From Enoplosus armatus (Eukaryota > Chordata > Actinopteri > Centrarchiformes > Enoplosidae), in assembly GCF_043641665.1 (NCBI RefSeq), contig NC_092196.1, positions 13,343,192 through 13,407,191 of the forward strand: a DNA stretch of 64,000 nt, in the 5' to 3' direction. Position numbers and translations under genes: made by a program. The notes beneath the pieces are model-generated. The model saw only the letters and a program-made list of their open reading frames with translations. It was not told where the DNA came from and ran no database searches. Within the stretch, counting starts at the first letter, position 1, and every line of letters starts with the position of its first letter. Positions 1 through 12,500 of this stretch are shown piece after piece.

Positions 1-309
1 AAGCCCGAACAGTCGCAATTAATCACAGGAGCTCCTCGTGTGTGCATGTGTATGTGCATGTGTATGTGAGTGTGTTGGGGGGGGTATCCATATGTGCGGT
101 TGGCTGTGTGACAAGGAGACCAATGCATGGAGGAGAGGCTCTCTACTGTATGTGTGACGGAGAGGGATGGTTTTCAGATTCAAATCACTTTGCCATCAGC
201 CTCACAAGGCTTTTCATCGGTGTCAGCGCCTTCTGTGTTTTGCTGTATGAACTGACACAAAGCAAAGGGATTTACTGTCACAACACTCACAGATAGAGTG
301 AAGTGAGTA

Positions 310-312
<3 letters not shown>

Positions 313-364
<52 letters not shown>
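313..364. repeat. (TG)26 microsatellite
   Basis: A pure run of 26 TG dinucleotides in the sdk2 intron, ending 36 nt upstream of the acceptor of window exon 1. Confidence 0.98.
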
Positions 365-367
<3 letters not shown>

Positions 368-400
368 CCTACTCTTACATGCACATGTACATACCTCCAG

Positions 401-577
401 GTATGTGTGGGAGAAGGGCGGCTCGGTGATTGATGTGAACACGTCACCACGCCTGCGGCTGGATCCCGACGGGACCCTGCACATCTCCCAGACGTGGTCG
501 GGTGACATCGGAACATACACCTGCAGGGTGACCTCAGTGGGTGGCAATGACTCCCGCAGTGCCCACCTCAGAGTCAG
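401..577 (+). CDS. sdk2: sdk2 window exon 1: second half of Ig6
   Basis: The exon begins after acceptor cctccag and ends at donor gtctgc. It encodes YVWEKGG...TYTCRVTS, including the tryptophan-side strand and the conserved DxGTYTC cysteine motif of an Ig domain. The first base finishes an arginine codon from the upstream exon, which is outside the window. The last two bases join the next exon as Arg. Confidence 0.93.
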
Positions 578-3500
578 GTCTGCATGATTTGCCTCATGTC
601 TCCCCTGTCTTATCTTGCTGTCTGTATTTTCTTTTCTTTTTTTTCTCTTATTTACGCCTGACCGGGACATGATGGATGGATGTTTTCCCCACTGTTGTGT
701 TTTATCACTGCTCTCCTCTCCTAATCCATCAAACCCTCTAATATTTACAATGCAAGGCTGTTTGGCTGTTTAATTCTGTTATTTGCCGCCTCTCTTGTCT
801 GATTCTATTTCTCTTTATCACTTTGTCCCTCTCACACACACACATATATACATACAGGCAGCTTCCCCATGCTCCTGAAAACCCAATAGCAGTTCTGAGC
901 ACCACAGAGAAGAGGGCCATCAACCTCACATGGGCCCAGGCTTTTGATGGCAACAGCCCCCTGATCCGCTACATCCTGGAGGTCTCAGAAAACAGTGAGT
1001 GGTTCAGAGTGATTCCCCATCACGAAGCCACCAGTGTCACCATTAACAATGCATGTGCACGGATGCATTTGTTGTTTCTTGTTTGTCATTTTTAAAGGCA
1101 ATATTGTTACTTTATCCTCCCTGGAAGCACTCATTTGCTACCCCTCTTAATACACTACATTTTCATCGTGTCCCTAAAATTGGCAGTTGCGTCCTCTCTT
1201 ACCCTCTGCAATCAGTGTAACTCAATTGCCTCACCTGTGCGCTTCCTTGCGAATGATCAGGGGAACCAAATTGTGTTGATGCCCAATGCTCTTATCTTCC
1301 TTCTGCTTGATAAAATCAAAGAAGTGGGAATGCTTTCACCCATAGAGAGTAAATCATTCAGCCATTTCTCATCGAGGCTCGGGCTAACTTAGAGGATGAC
1401 AACTCATTAAGAGGAAAATGAATCCGAGGATGCAGATGGGATCTGGTTTTTGGATAATTGAATTTCAATCTGATATTTAGAGGGAGTGTACACAAAATAA
1501 ATGACTTGCTTTTTATCAGTAGCTGCAATATTATTACAGAAAATGAAACAATAGTGTGCAATAATAGTCAGGAATAACATGAATTTGAGTTTGCGAGTGC
1601 TGTGGAGATTTCCTTTGAGAATTGTTCTCGCAAGGTCATTTACCGTTCACTTGCTATTGCTCACAGCTCTGTCTGTTCTCCGTCTCAGATGCCCCTTGGA
1701 CTGTGCTGCTGGCCAACATCGAACCAGAGTCTACTGGGGTTACCGTTGGTGGCCTCATCCCAGCACGCTCGTACCAGTTCCGCCTGTGTGCCGTCAACGA
1801 TGTGGGCAGAGGCCAGTTCAGCAAAGAGACTGACCGGTGGGTACTGCACTTTGCTGTTCTGCATCTACCGAATATTAATAATGTTGCTGGTAGTCTGTGT
1901 AACTTAATGTGTGTGCTTGCAATGAGCACAGGGTTGCGCTTCGAGGGCTTTAGCAGCTCTGGAGCAGCCCGTTCTTCCCCCTCGTCTTGGCAGTTCAATA
2001 GAAAATCCCGCGATTATTTCCTGTAAGTCCACTTTTTGGTCTTCATCCTGTGGGAGTGAGTGAGAGACGAGCCAGCTTCGGGACGGGCCTTTTTCAAGAT
2101 AAAAACTGTGAATGAGCTGAAATTGCGCTTTGTGAAGACTTGATGGGTGCGCTGACCCAGCTTCATCTCTCTCCCTCCTATTAACTGTCTCTGCCGTACT
2201 TCATGAGCAAAATACAGAGAGGCTTGAAAGAGGCAGAGCTTCACACAGACTCAAATCTCAAGTGAATTCTCTTGACTAGCAAGAAGAAACTGGGACTGGC
2301 AAATAATCATGCATGCACGCCCCACAAACACACATTCTTAGCTCATCACGATTCACCTATACACACACAACTACTGTCTGACCTTGTCCACACCAACACA
2401 ACCCATTCGCTTTTGCTTTTATACCAGCGGCAAGGAACTCCCTCAAACTGAAAGCCATCACTACACATCACGCACCTTTTGCACCACACACTCATTCACA
2501 GAGCTGAATTCCTGTGTGAATGTGCCCAGACAAGAGCGCACCACAGGAGGGTGACTGAGCATCAGTGAGAGTGCAGGGCTTTTCTGAGGCATCTCTCTGG
2601 CACACCTCTTTGATCCTAAACACTCTGCTTCATCTCCTCCCAGAGCAGTGCTCCGGTGCACTGGGAAGAAATCAAGATGTCATCTTAAATTGACTTAAGG
2701 GAAAAGTCTGCCTGGATCTCTCTTTCTTGTTCTTTTATATCTTTCCCTCACTCGCGCTGTCTCTCTATTGTGCCGCTCCATTTTCACCAAGGCCTCTTTG
2801 ATCCTTGTCATGCCACGGCAAGATGTCCCTCTGCGGACAGTATTATAGAGAATATGTTTTGGACAAAGACACAGCCACAGTTATCCCAGCTTTCCTTTGT
2901 GGTGTTTTGAAAAATACAAAAAGCGGGCTCTATTATGATTTGATGTCTATGATGAAATGGGATAGAAATATTCAGAAACTCGTGATAATTAATGCATGGT
3001 TTCACTCTTTGTCTCTTCTTTCACCTCTCTTTTCCTTTTTCTCTCCTTGCTGCCGCAGACTAACGCTCCCTGAAGAGCCTCCCAGCGCCCCCCCTCAGAC
3101 AGTCATCGCGAGTGGCCGCACCAATCAGTCCATCATGATCCAATGGCAGCCACCCCCGGAGAGCCATCAGAATGGTCCACTCCAGGGCTACATCATCAGG
3201 TAAGGAGACCATGACAGCCTGCCTAATTTCTTCCCAAGGATAGGTGCCTGTCTGGGACGGAGCTATTCAGAAGTGATAATAACTGTTATGTCAGCTCCTT
3301 TTCTTCCTCTCCATTTCGCTTCATTCTCACTCACCGCTGCAATAGAATAATTGGTGTCAATTAAATACCTTCCTCTCCATTTATCTGTTGTCACCTCTCT
3401 TTTTGTAACCATTTTAAAACAGTTCTGCATGGCTTCTCTTCCATTACTGCTCTCCCTCCCTCTCTTTTCTTTCTCTCGGAGAATCTGTGTTCTAATATAT

Positions 3501-6500
3501 TCATATTCATGTCTGTTTGTCCGTCTGTCTCTCCCTCCCCTCTGACGATCGATTACTCCCTCTGCTGCCAGGTACTGTCTGTCGGGGCTTCCAGTGGATT
3601 GTCAGATGAAAAACATCACCAACCCGGACCAGACCAGTCTGCTCCTGGAGGACCTCATCATCTGGACCAACTATGAGATCGAGGTGGCAGCCTATAATGG
3701 AGCCGGCAGGGGCACCTACAGCCACAAAGTCACTGAATGGACGCTACAAGGAGGTGAGGGCAACTCGCAGGCTTTATTTTGTGTACTGTATATTCCCAAG
3801 GAAGCCTACCAGCAAGCCAAGCAGCCAAGCTCAGGTTAAAGATTGTCTGCCAGCGTCAGGTTATGAATTTCAACAATTTTCCTGCAGCTTAGTTGCTATA
3901 AGTACGAGATGGCTTTAGTTGCTTCTACAAATTCCATTAATTACCTCCAGCCTCATCATGTTAGTCCCCTGGATAATGTTAAGCCTGCGGCATAAAACTT
4001 GTGACTGATAGTTAATCCAATCATCTGTTTTTAATGATCAAATTAAGGGCTGTACAGCCATGTTTTCCTCACAGTATGCTATTTTAAAATCCTCTCCCAA
4101 CCTTGGGAAGGTGATTCACACACGTTGTTAAGCAGACCACTTACTCCTGTCTCAATCAGAAGTCAGCAGTGAGCGCAGACTGCAGCAGCGAGGCTTTTAA
4201 AGGAATGTAAATAGAAAGAAAATGGCTATCTAAGTGCTATTTGCCTCTCACTCAGCACTGCTTATTTGTTTTTGTCAGGTTTTATGTGGTTAATGTAGAT
4301 AGTACTCATGCAGTTTAATTTCTCACTGCAGTACAATGAATCGTGTACAGACATGAGCCGATAGCTTCATCAGCTTCTTTTTTTTTTTATTCAATCCCTG
4401 CTTTAACTTAGTTTTTTTCTGTTTTTAGATTGATCACCTTGTCATCTTGTTGCTTTTTACTGTTTTATCTATGTTGGTTTGGATGTGTTTACTGGTTGCC
4501 TTTAATTCTTTGCTTTTGAATTTTGTGCTCCATGAGAAAGTATACTGTTATTTTGCATTGACCACCTGGAGACGTCAGTCTGCCTCTCTGAGCACATAAT
4601 TAATTGTTTCTGCACATAAATTAGCAAGTGATGATCTGCGTTCAGACTTCTGACATACCTTACAGTGATGCCAAAGGAAGCTGCCTCGGTTGACTCCTTT
4701 TCTCATTGTACACGCTGAGTGGTATAATTGTAACACATCGTGAACTTTCCCCGATGTCATACAGCTACATATTCCCGTCACGGCCAGCGATTTCGACACC
4801 TCATGTTCCTTTGCCTCCCTATCTATTCAAAATCCCTGTCTGTTCAAGATCTTCAGAGGATGAAAGTCACATTTGTTACTGTAAAATTACATCAAGCCAA
4901 ATCTAAGATTATTTTTGGCACATAGGTTATGAATCTGGCTCACACTGAGACAATGTGACTCAACCTTAAACCTCACATTATCATGCTGACTTTTTTTGTC
5001 AAGAAATATATGCTATAGCTAATGCATGCAGCATGTTGAAAGGTTAATCCATGTTTTTATTACAAGAAGACTGAATAATGCTCTTTTTTACTAGCTTTCC
5101 TAAAAAGTCACTTTGTAGATTACAGTGAGTTTAAATTGCTGCTGCTAGACTTAACAAACCTAAGAAAGAGGATATCGCTCCTGGTTTAGATATGCTGGGC
5201 TGGCTCCCAGTTTGATTTTAAATTCCTTTAACTTGTATATAAAGCTTTGAAAGGCTTAACACACTCACATATCTCTGAATCCCTGTCATGTTATATCCAC
5301 TCCATGAACAGAGATCCTCTACACCAGACTCACTAAATATTCTCAAGAGCACTCATAAGAAAATTGGGAGTGTTTCCATTTCCTATTCTGTTCCACTCCC
5401 TGCTCAGATACAGTTATTAGAGAGGGTGAATCAGCAGATATTTTGATTTCATTAGATTTTATAGGTGTTGTATATCAGTCTGTTACACTGGTTTCAAGTC
5501 TAAGTTCATTTATTCATATATAAGTCTGAAATGCTTCACAGAGACAAAAACACCAGGCTCTGAGTCTAACACGGTGGGTCTGAGCACTCACAAAAACACA
5601 CACTAACTTGCTGTCTAAGTCGTTATTATATTTTTGCTGCATGGAAACTTCAACAATGCTTATTTTTGTCTCTTTCGACAATCACTTGCTCTTGATTTGC
5701 TTTCTCCTTTCTCACCGTTTCATCTTTACATTCCTCTGTATAAGGTATTTATTGTTTTCTCTCGCTCATTTATATCATGAGTGCTGAGCAGGTGTGTGTG
5801 TTTGTTTGTGTGTGTACAAAGATCTTCTATTTCTGTCAGTTTCTTTTGGTTGGATGATCACAAAACACTTCAAATGCTTCAGAAATGATGGATTCTACCT
5901 GGCACACGTTATCATTAAAACCATGGAGACTTCAGTGCACTTGTGTGTGATGTCTGATCAATCGATCAATTAATGAGCGCGTCTAAATCAAAGTAAATAA
6001 ACAAATGTTCTGCATTTGTAAAGATCGTGTTTAATTAACAAAACTTTGAAGTTATGGCAAACATCACTATTTTATTTCCATGTCACTTCCCTTGCAAAAA
6101 ATAAATAATAATTTCATCATCCGAGTCACTGTCAGTGAACAACGACAGTGAACAAGGTGTTCATGTTGTTTAGCTCAGCTCTTATTAATTGGATGTTTCC
6201 GTCACTCACTCCATTAAAGGCAAGAGAGCAGATCAGGATGTTCATTTAAATACATTCAAAGAGAATCGGGGATAGCATGGGGATGTGTGGACCAATACCG
6301 GCCAATCAGCTTCATTAATGTGCGAGTCCCAGACTGTTTTCCGGTGTTACATCAGAATCGCATGCTCACTTCAAACAAACCGCTGCAGGGTTCACCTGGA
6401 AGCTGCCTGAGGCAACTGCTCTCACACCCGGTTTGATTGGCGTGTTCTTACCTCCCCAAATGAGCCAAAATAAAAAGTGCTTCAGCCTGATTCTCACGCT

Positions 6501-9500
6501 CTAAACAAGGCTGCTGTGAAAGTCCCTGTTGTACCAAGTTTTTTCCTTCCCTATCTCATCACTATTCTCTCTTTTCCTCCCTCCCGTCTGCCCGTCTGCC
6601 TGGCCCTCCCCCCTCTCTCCCTCTTACTCTACCTCTCTGTCTCTGGGTTTTCTCCTTCCTCTGGATCAGTGCCCACTGTGCCACCAGGAAATGTACAAGC
6701 CGAGGCTGTCAACTCCACCACGGTGCGTTTTACCTGGAGTGCTCCGAGCCCTCAGTTTATCAATGGAATCAACCAGGGATATAAGGTGAGCAGCCCCTTT
6801 CTGTCAACTAGTGCACTCTAGTGGTCAGAGGTAGAAGGTCTTCTCAGTGCATCATAAACTAAACAGATGTGAACAGCTCTTTATTTGACTTTTCACTTCA
6901 TTAAAACTTAAATAAATCTTGATGCTTCCAGTTGTGTGCCTAAAATATACACATCAACACTCTGTCCCTTATCACATCATTTCCAGCTGTTGGCGTGGGA
7001 ACTGAGTCGTTCAAATGAGGTCGCTGTGGTAACGGTGCGTCCCAACTTCCAGGACAGCGTCCATGTTGGTTACATCTCTGGCCTGAAAAGGTTCACAGAG
7101 TACTACACATCAGTTTTGTGCTTCACTACCCCAGGAGACGGCCCACGCAGCCCGCCTCAGCGGTTACGCACCCATGAGGATAGTAAGTGTTCACATTCAG
7201 TATATTATAATTTAGTATTTGCAGAAAATTACATGTCAGGCTGTTGTCCTGTTCGTTTATTGCCTGTTTTTTTATTATTCTTTATAGCCCCTGGTGCTGT
7301 GGGCCACCTCAGCTTCACTGACATTTTGGACACCTCACTAAAAGTCAGCTGGAAGGAGCCACAAGAGAAAAACGGTGTTCTCACAGGTAACCATTAAAGA
7401 TAACTATGTAACGTTAACATGTCTTCCCTGCTTCTCTCAATTTATGAGTCACCAAGCTGCGTTTACTGTGAACACTACCTAAAACTTGGCCTCTTCCTCC
7501 AGGCTATCGTATCTCCTGGGAGGAGTTCAACAGGACCAATACTCGGGTGACCCATTATTTGCCCAACCTAACTCAGGAGTACAAGGTGACAGGGCTCACT
7601 GCCCTCACCACTTACACCATCCAGGTTGCAGCAATGACCTCCAAGGGCCAGGGCCAGCTCTCCGCCTCCACTATTTCCTCTGGTGTACCACCTGGTCAGT
7701 GTTCAAATGAGAAGATGAAATATTTGACTTTAAGTTAAGAATTTATAAGTACTTGAAGGGCTACAACTAGATTTTAAAATTTTATAAAATTCTAAAAGCA
7801 GTGATAATTTTAATGTTTTTGAATTTGAATTTGAATCTGTCTTTCTGTCAGAGTTGCCCGGTCCCCCGACCAACTTAGCCATCTCCAACATCGGCCCTCG
7901 CTCTGTCACTCTGCAGTTCAAACCTGGTTATGATGGCAAGACATCCATTTCCCGTTGGCAGGTTGAAGCCCAAGTAAGATGCTTCATATCTATTTCAACA
8001 TAATGAGAACAGTCTGTTACAATTAGTTTGATGTCTTAGTATTGGTGCGCATGTTTTTACGATACCAGTTCATTTGTTTAATTTGTTTAGCTGCTGATAT
8101 CTCCCCATTCTCTCTGTGCATTTCAGATTGGTATAATAGGAGAGAATGAAGAGTGGCTGATGGTTCATCAGCTGGCTAATGAACCTGATGCTAGATCACT
8201 GGAGGTCCTGGACCTGAACCCTTATACTTTCTACAGGTGAGCACACGCACGTATATACATACATACATAAATAGATCCCCTGCCACTACAATGACATAAT
8301 TTCCTTTTGGGCATCATTAAAGTTTCATCTAATCTAATCTAAAGTCATCTAAACTAACCCCCTCCCATATCATCATGATTAAATACCCACATTTAGATGA
8401 TTTATCCACCATCAGATGATTTCCTTTGCCCCAGGTTCCGTATGCGTCAGGTAAACATTGTGGGCACCAGTCCTCCCAGTCAGCCCTCCAGGAAGATCGA
8501 GACCCTGCAGGCCCCCCCAGACATTTCCCCCGCCAATGTCACCCTGCGTACGGCCAGCGAGACCAGCCTGTGGCTTCGCTGGGTGGTAAGTTGTCACAGC
8601 TCATTGCGCATTGGACCTGCGTCAGTGTGTATGAAGTTAGTTGAGCTTTATCAGATTGTTATTAGATTTAGATATGCATATCTGGGTTGCTCCTGTTCAG
8701 ACTTGGACTACTGATTTTGCGCTGTAGATTTAGGTATGCCTCTGCATGCATATAAGCTACTTGAAATTGCTGTCTGTTTTCCTTTTCGTTGGTATGGTGG
8801 AGACTCATGTTGGGACTGAATTGGCAAAATGCCCTTGGGATATTAAGTGGATAAAACATTTAGAAGATAAGCTTTGTAAAATCAGATTTAGGCTATTTCA
8901 TTTTGCCAATTAAAATCACAAAAATCCAATTTTTCATGTATTAAAAAGTCTGACATTAAATGATGACTTTCTTTGTGACAGCTGCCTTGAACTCAACTGA
9001 CTCACACAAAAACCTCAATTTAGAATTTAGCACCCTTTTTTTGTTAATGAAATGTTGCCTTTTCCTTTGTCTGTAAATCTGTTCTTGTTATATGATGAAT
9101 ACAGGTAATGACACTGAAAATGTTTTGGAAAGCTGCATGAATGTCAGCGTTTGGCCAATGTATTATTTGCTACATCTGTCCATTATTATGGCTGTGCCAG
9201 TGCCGGGCAGTGAGAGACTCCTGCAGCTCCTGCAGGATTATAAAGAGTGCATGTTACCTTGATTTAACAGCAGAGGGGTGTCAGCTATGTGATACGGCTC
9301 TACAAGTTAATGACATAGCTCAATGATTATGGGCCTTTTCAAAAGCTGGGTGTTAAACTGTAGTAAAAATTTGTGGTCCACTTCATGGCCGTGGAAGTCT
9401 TAGTCAGAATCAAGGCCACTTTAATTTCAAGAACACTGGCACTTTCGTAGAAATATGCGCAGTACAAATTTAGGTAAGTATGCTCACTTATCACTCTCAA

Positions 9501-12500
9501 TTATCTGCCAGTAAGATATACTGCATAGAGATTCCTACTGGCTGAGTGACTTTTAAAGTGATTGCAAACACCCTCAAAAAACACTTAATTTCAATATTAA
9601 TGTACTCAAACCTGTATTGTTCTTAATTTAAAGATATTTCCGTATCAGGATTACATTATTATTGATTTAACAGATTTAGTGAATGCACTGTGGACAATGG
9701 AGTATTACCACATTTTATTAAAACCACTCACTACAGTGAAGTGCTGAGATGGTTTAGCCTCTCTTGCCGTATTGCTTCTCATCGTTCCTGACAACACCTC
9801 TTAGCTGTTGTAAAATCACTGTAGAGTACTGCCTCTCATGGCTTACTGCTTCATTATGCACTCCGATATGATGTCATTTATATTGATCTCGCTTGAACTG
9901 GGGAATAAAAACAATCAAAAACTCCTCTTAGCCTCTTCCAGAGTGGGAGTACAATGGGAATCCAGATCTCGTTGGCTACCGGGTCCAATACTCTAAAGCC
10001 GGGTCTAAAGGGGGAGTGCTCTCTCATGTCATCATGGACCGGCTGGAGAGGGAGTTCACTATCGAGGACCTGGAGGAGTGGACGGAGTATGAGGTCAGAG
10101 TTCAGGCCATCAACGGCATTGGCTCTGGGCCTTGGAGCCAGCCAGTCCACGGCAGGACCAGGGAGTCAGGTGAAATATGTGCATGCACATGCCAAACACA
10201 CTCTTAATCATAGAGGTGTGCTTGAAATGTGCTAAGCTCCGTCCTTTATCTCTCTCTGTAGTCCCCTCCAGCGGTCCCACCAACGTGTCAGCTTTCGCCA
10301 CCACCTCCAGCAGCATCCTGGTGCGGTGGGGGGAAGTCCCAGAGACGGACCGCAATGGACTCATCCTGGGGTACAAGGTACGCAGTCAACAGTCAGCTTA
10401 TACCATTCATCTGGGAATTATCTCTTTTTCAGAATAGCAATAATACGTACTAAGATCATAAATATTTAGCTACATTTCTTTTATTTCCTCAACACCTCAA
10501 AGGTCATCTAACTGTAATATTCCCTGTGTATTTCAGGTCGTGTATAAAGAGAAGGACTCAGACACAGCTCCCAACTTCTGGGCAGTGGAGGGCAACACCA
10601 GCCACAGTGTCCAGCTGAGTAGTCTGGGCAAGTACGTCCTGTATGAGATCCAGGTCCTGGCCTTCACGCGAATAGGAGACGGAAGAAGCAGCTCGCCGTC
10701 CATTTTAGAGAGGACCCTGGATGATGGTAAACATCTCCATCTTACCAACCCATCTAATCTTGTTGTTATCTTGTATTTTTGGCCCTGCATTTTAAGACCC
10801 AGTTTTTAATCCCTGGATTTATGTCATTTTATGTGTGATAGTACCAGGCCCTCCAGTCGGCATCCTCTTCCCAGAAGTCAGAACCACCTCAGTCCGACTC
10901 ATCTGGCAGCCTCCTGCACAGCCCAATGGCATTATCCTGGGTGAGTTTACAATTACATCATCTTTCATCTCTGACTTTCATCTCCATGTACTCTTGTTTG
11001 ATTTTGTAGCGCAGCCGAATTGGTCTCTTTGCTCATCCTTTTTTATGCATGACTTTATATTGATATGAGTTTGTCTCCTCAGCCTATCAGATCACATACA
11101 GAAGAAACTCTTCAAACAGCAACGGCGCCATTGTGGACGTGCTGAGCCCCAGCGCGCGACAGTACACAGCGGCTGGACTGAAACCAGAATTGGTTTATGT
11201 ATTCCGCCTCACTGCTCAAACACGAAAGGGGTGGGGGGAGGCTGCCGAGGCTTTGGTGGTCACAACAGAAAAGAGAGGTAAGTGTAAAATACTGCAGCTA
11301 AAATGTGTTATTTAAATGACTCACCTCTAAATAGTAAGTTTGAGAGTGACCGCGTATGTGTGTGTGTCCTCTTCAGCCCGACCCCAACCCACGAGCCGTC
11401 CCATAGTGCCTCAAGAGGAAGTCCATGCTCGCAGAGTGCTGTTGTCATGGGAACCAGGCAGCGACGGCCTGTCCCCAGTTCGTTACTACACAGTCCAGTA
11501 CAGAGAGCTGCCAGACAGTAACTGGACTGTCCACTCTGCGTCAGTCAGCCACGAGACACACTCCTACATAGTGGACAGGTGAATGTGAAGGTCCACTTTT
11601 ATTCCCCAATGCGTCAGCAGTTTTTATTATTCACACAGTCAGAAAATAGAAACTGAGTAGGGCCGAACGTGCTGCACATGACGTACACGTTGCACTTTTT
11701 TTTCTCTCTTTAAAGGTTAAAGCCTTTCACTTCTTACCAGTTCCGTGTAAAAGCCACCAATGACATTGGGGACAGTGAATACAGCCAGGAGAGCGAGGCC
11801 ATCACTACACTACAGGACGGTAAGAACCTGTGACGGCTGTAATTAGACCAAACATCACCATGTAGAAGAGTCATTATCTGTTTATTTTCTGTTTAGTTGT
11901 ACAAGAACCCTTTTGTAATTGCGTGAACATGCCTTTGCATCCATGTTTTGACTTTGGATTTCCACAGTGAATACTTTACGTCAACAGTGCGTGTGTGTTT
12001 ACTCTCAAGCTGTGCTCTCCCTGACTGTTTGAATAATATATCACTCTCCTCAGCAGTGTTGGTTTGCTTCAATTTTTTTTCCTTATCTCCTCTAGCCCCA
12101 GACAAAGCCCCAACTATTCTTTCTGTTACACCTCACACCACCACATCCGTACTGGTCCGTTGGCAGGTACGCTTTTGAATTATTTGGCACTGTGTTTTGT
12201 GAATGGAAGAATGAAGGGTGAAATTTTATTTGTATAGCACATTTCATGCACAGGTTAACTCAATGTGTTTTACAGTAAAACAGAGAAGACATTAACCAAA
12301 TGAGACAGAGAACACATTTTAATTCTTGGTACATTCAAGGAGACACCTGCTTGATGATCTTAGGGATCTGATTGGGCCAGTAAACAGGTCATAAATATAT
12401 TTAAACAAACGATGAAATCAATTCTGTACTGTACCGACAGCCAGTGAAGTTATTTCAGTACAGGTGTAATGTGTTGTGTTATCCTAGTCCCAGTTAGCAC

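Noticed and set aside
1..400. Possible upstream sdk2 exon at the window start
   Set aside because: No sequence matching the first half of Ig6 with valid splice sites was found; the region looks intronic.
287..670. Open frames containing poly(Thr-His) or poly(Val-Cys)
   Set aside because: Produced by translation of the (TG)n microsatellite.
6805..6825. CTCF-like ctctagtggtc string
   Set aside because: The complement carries a mismatch in the key GG of the core; not convincing.
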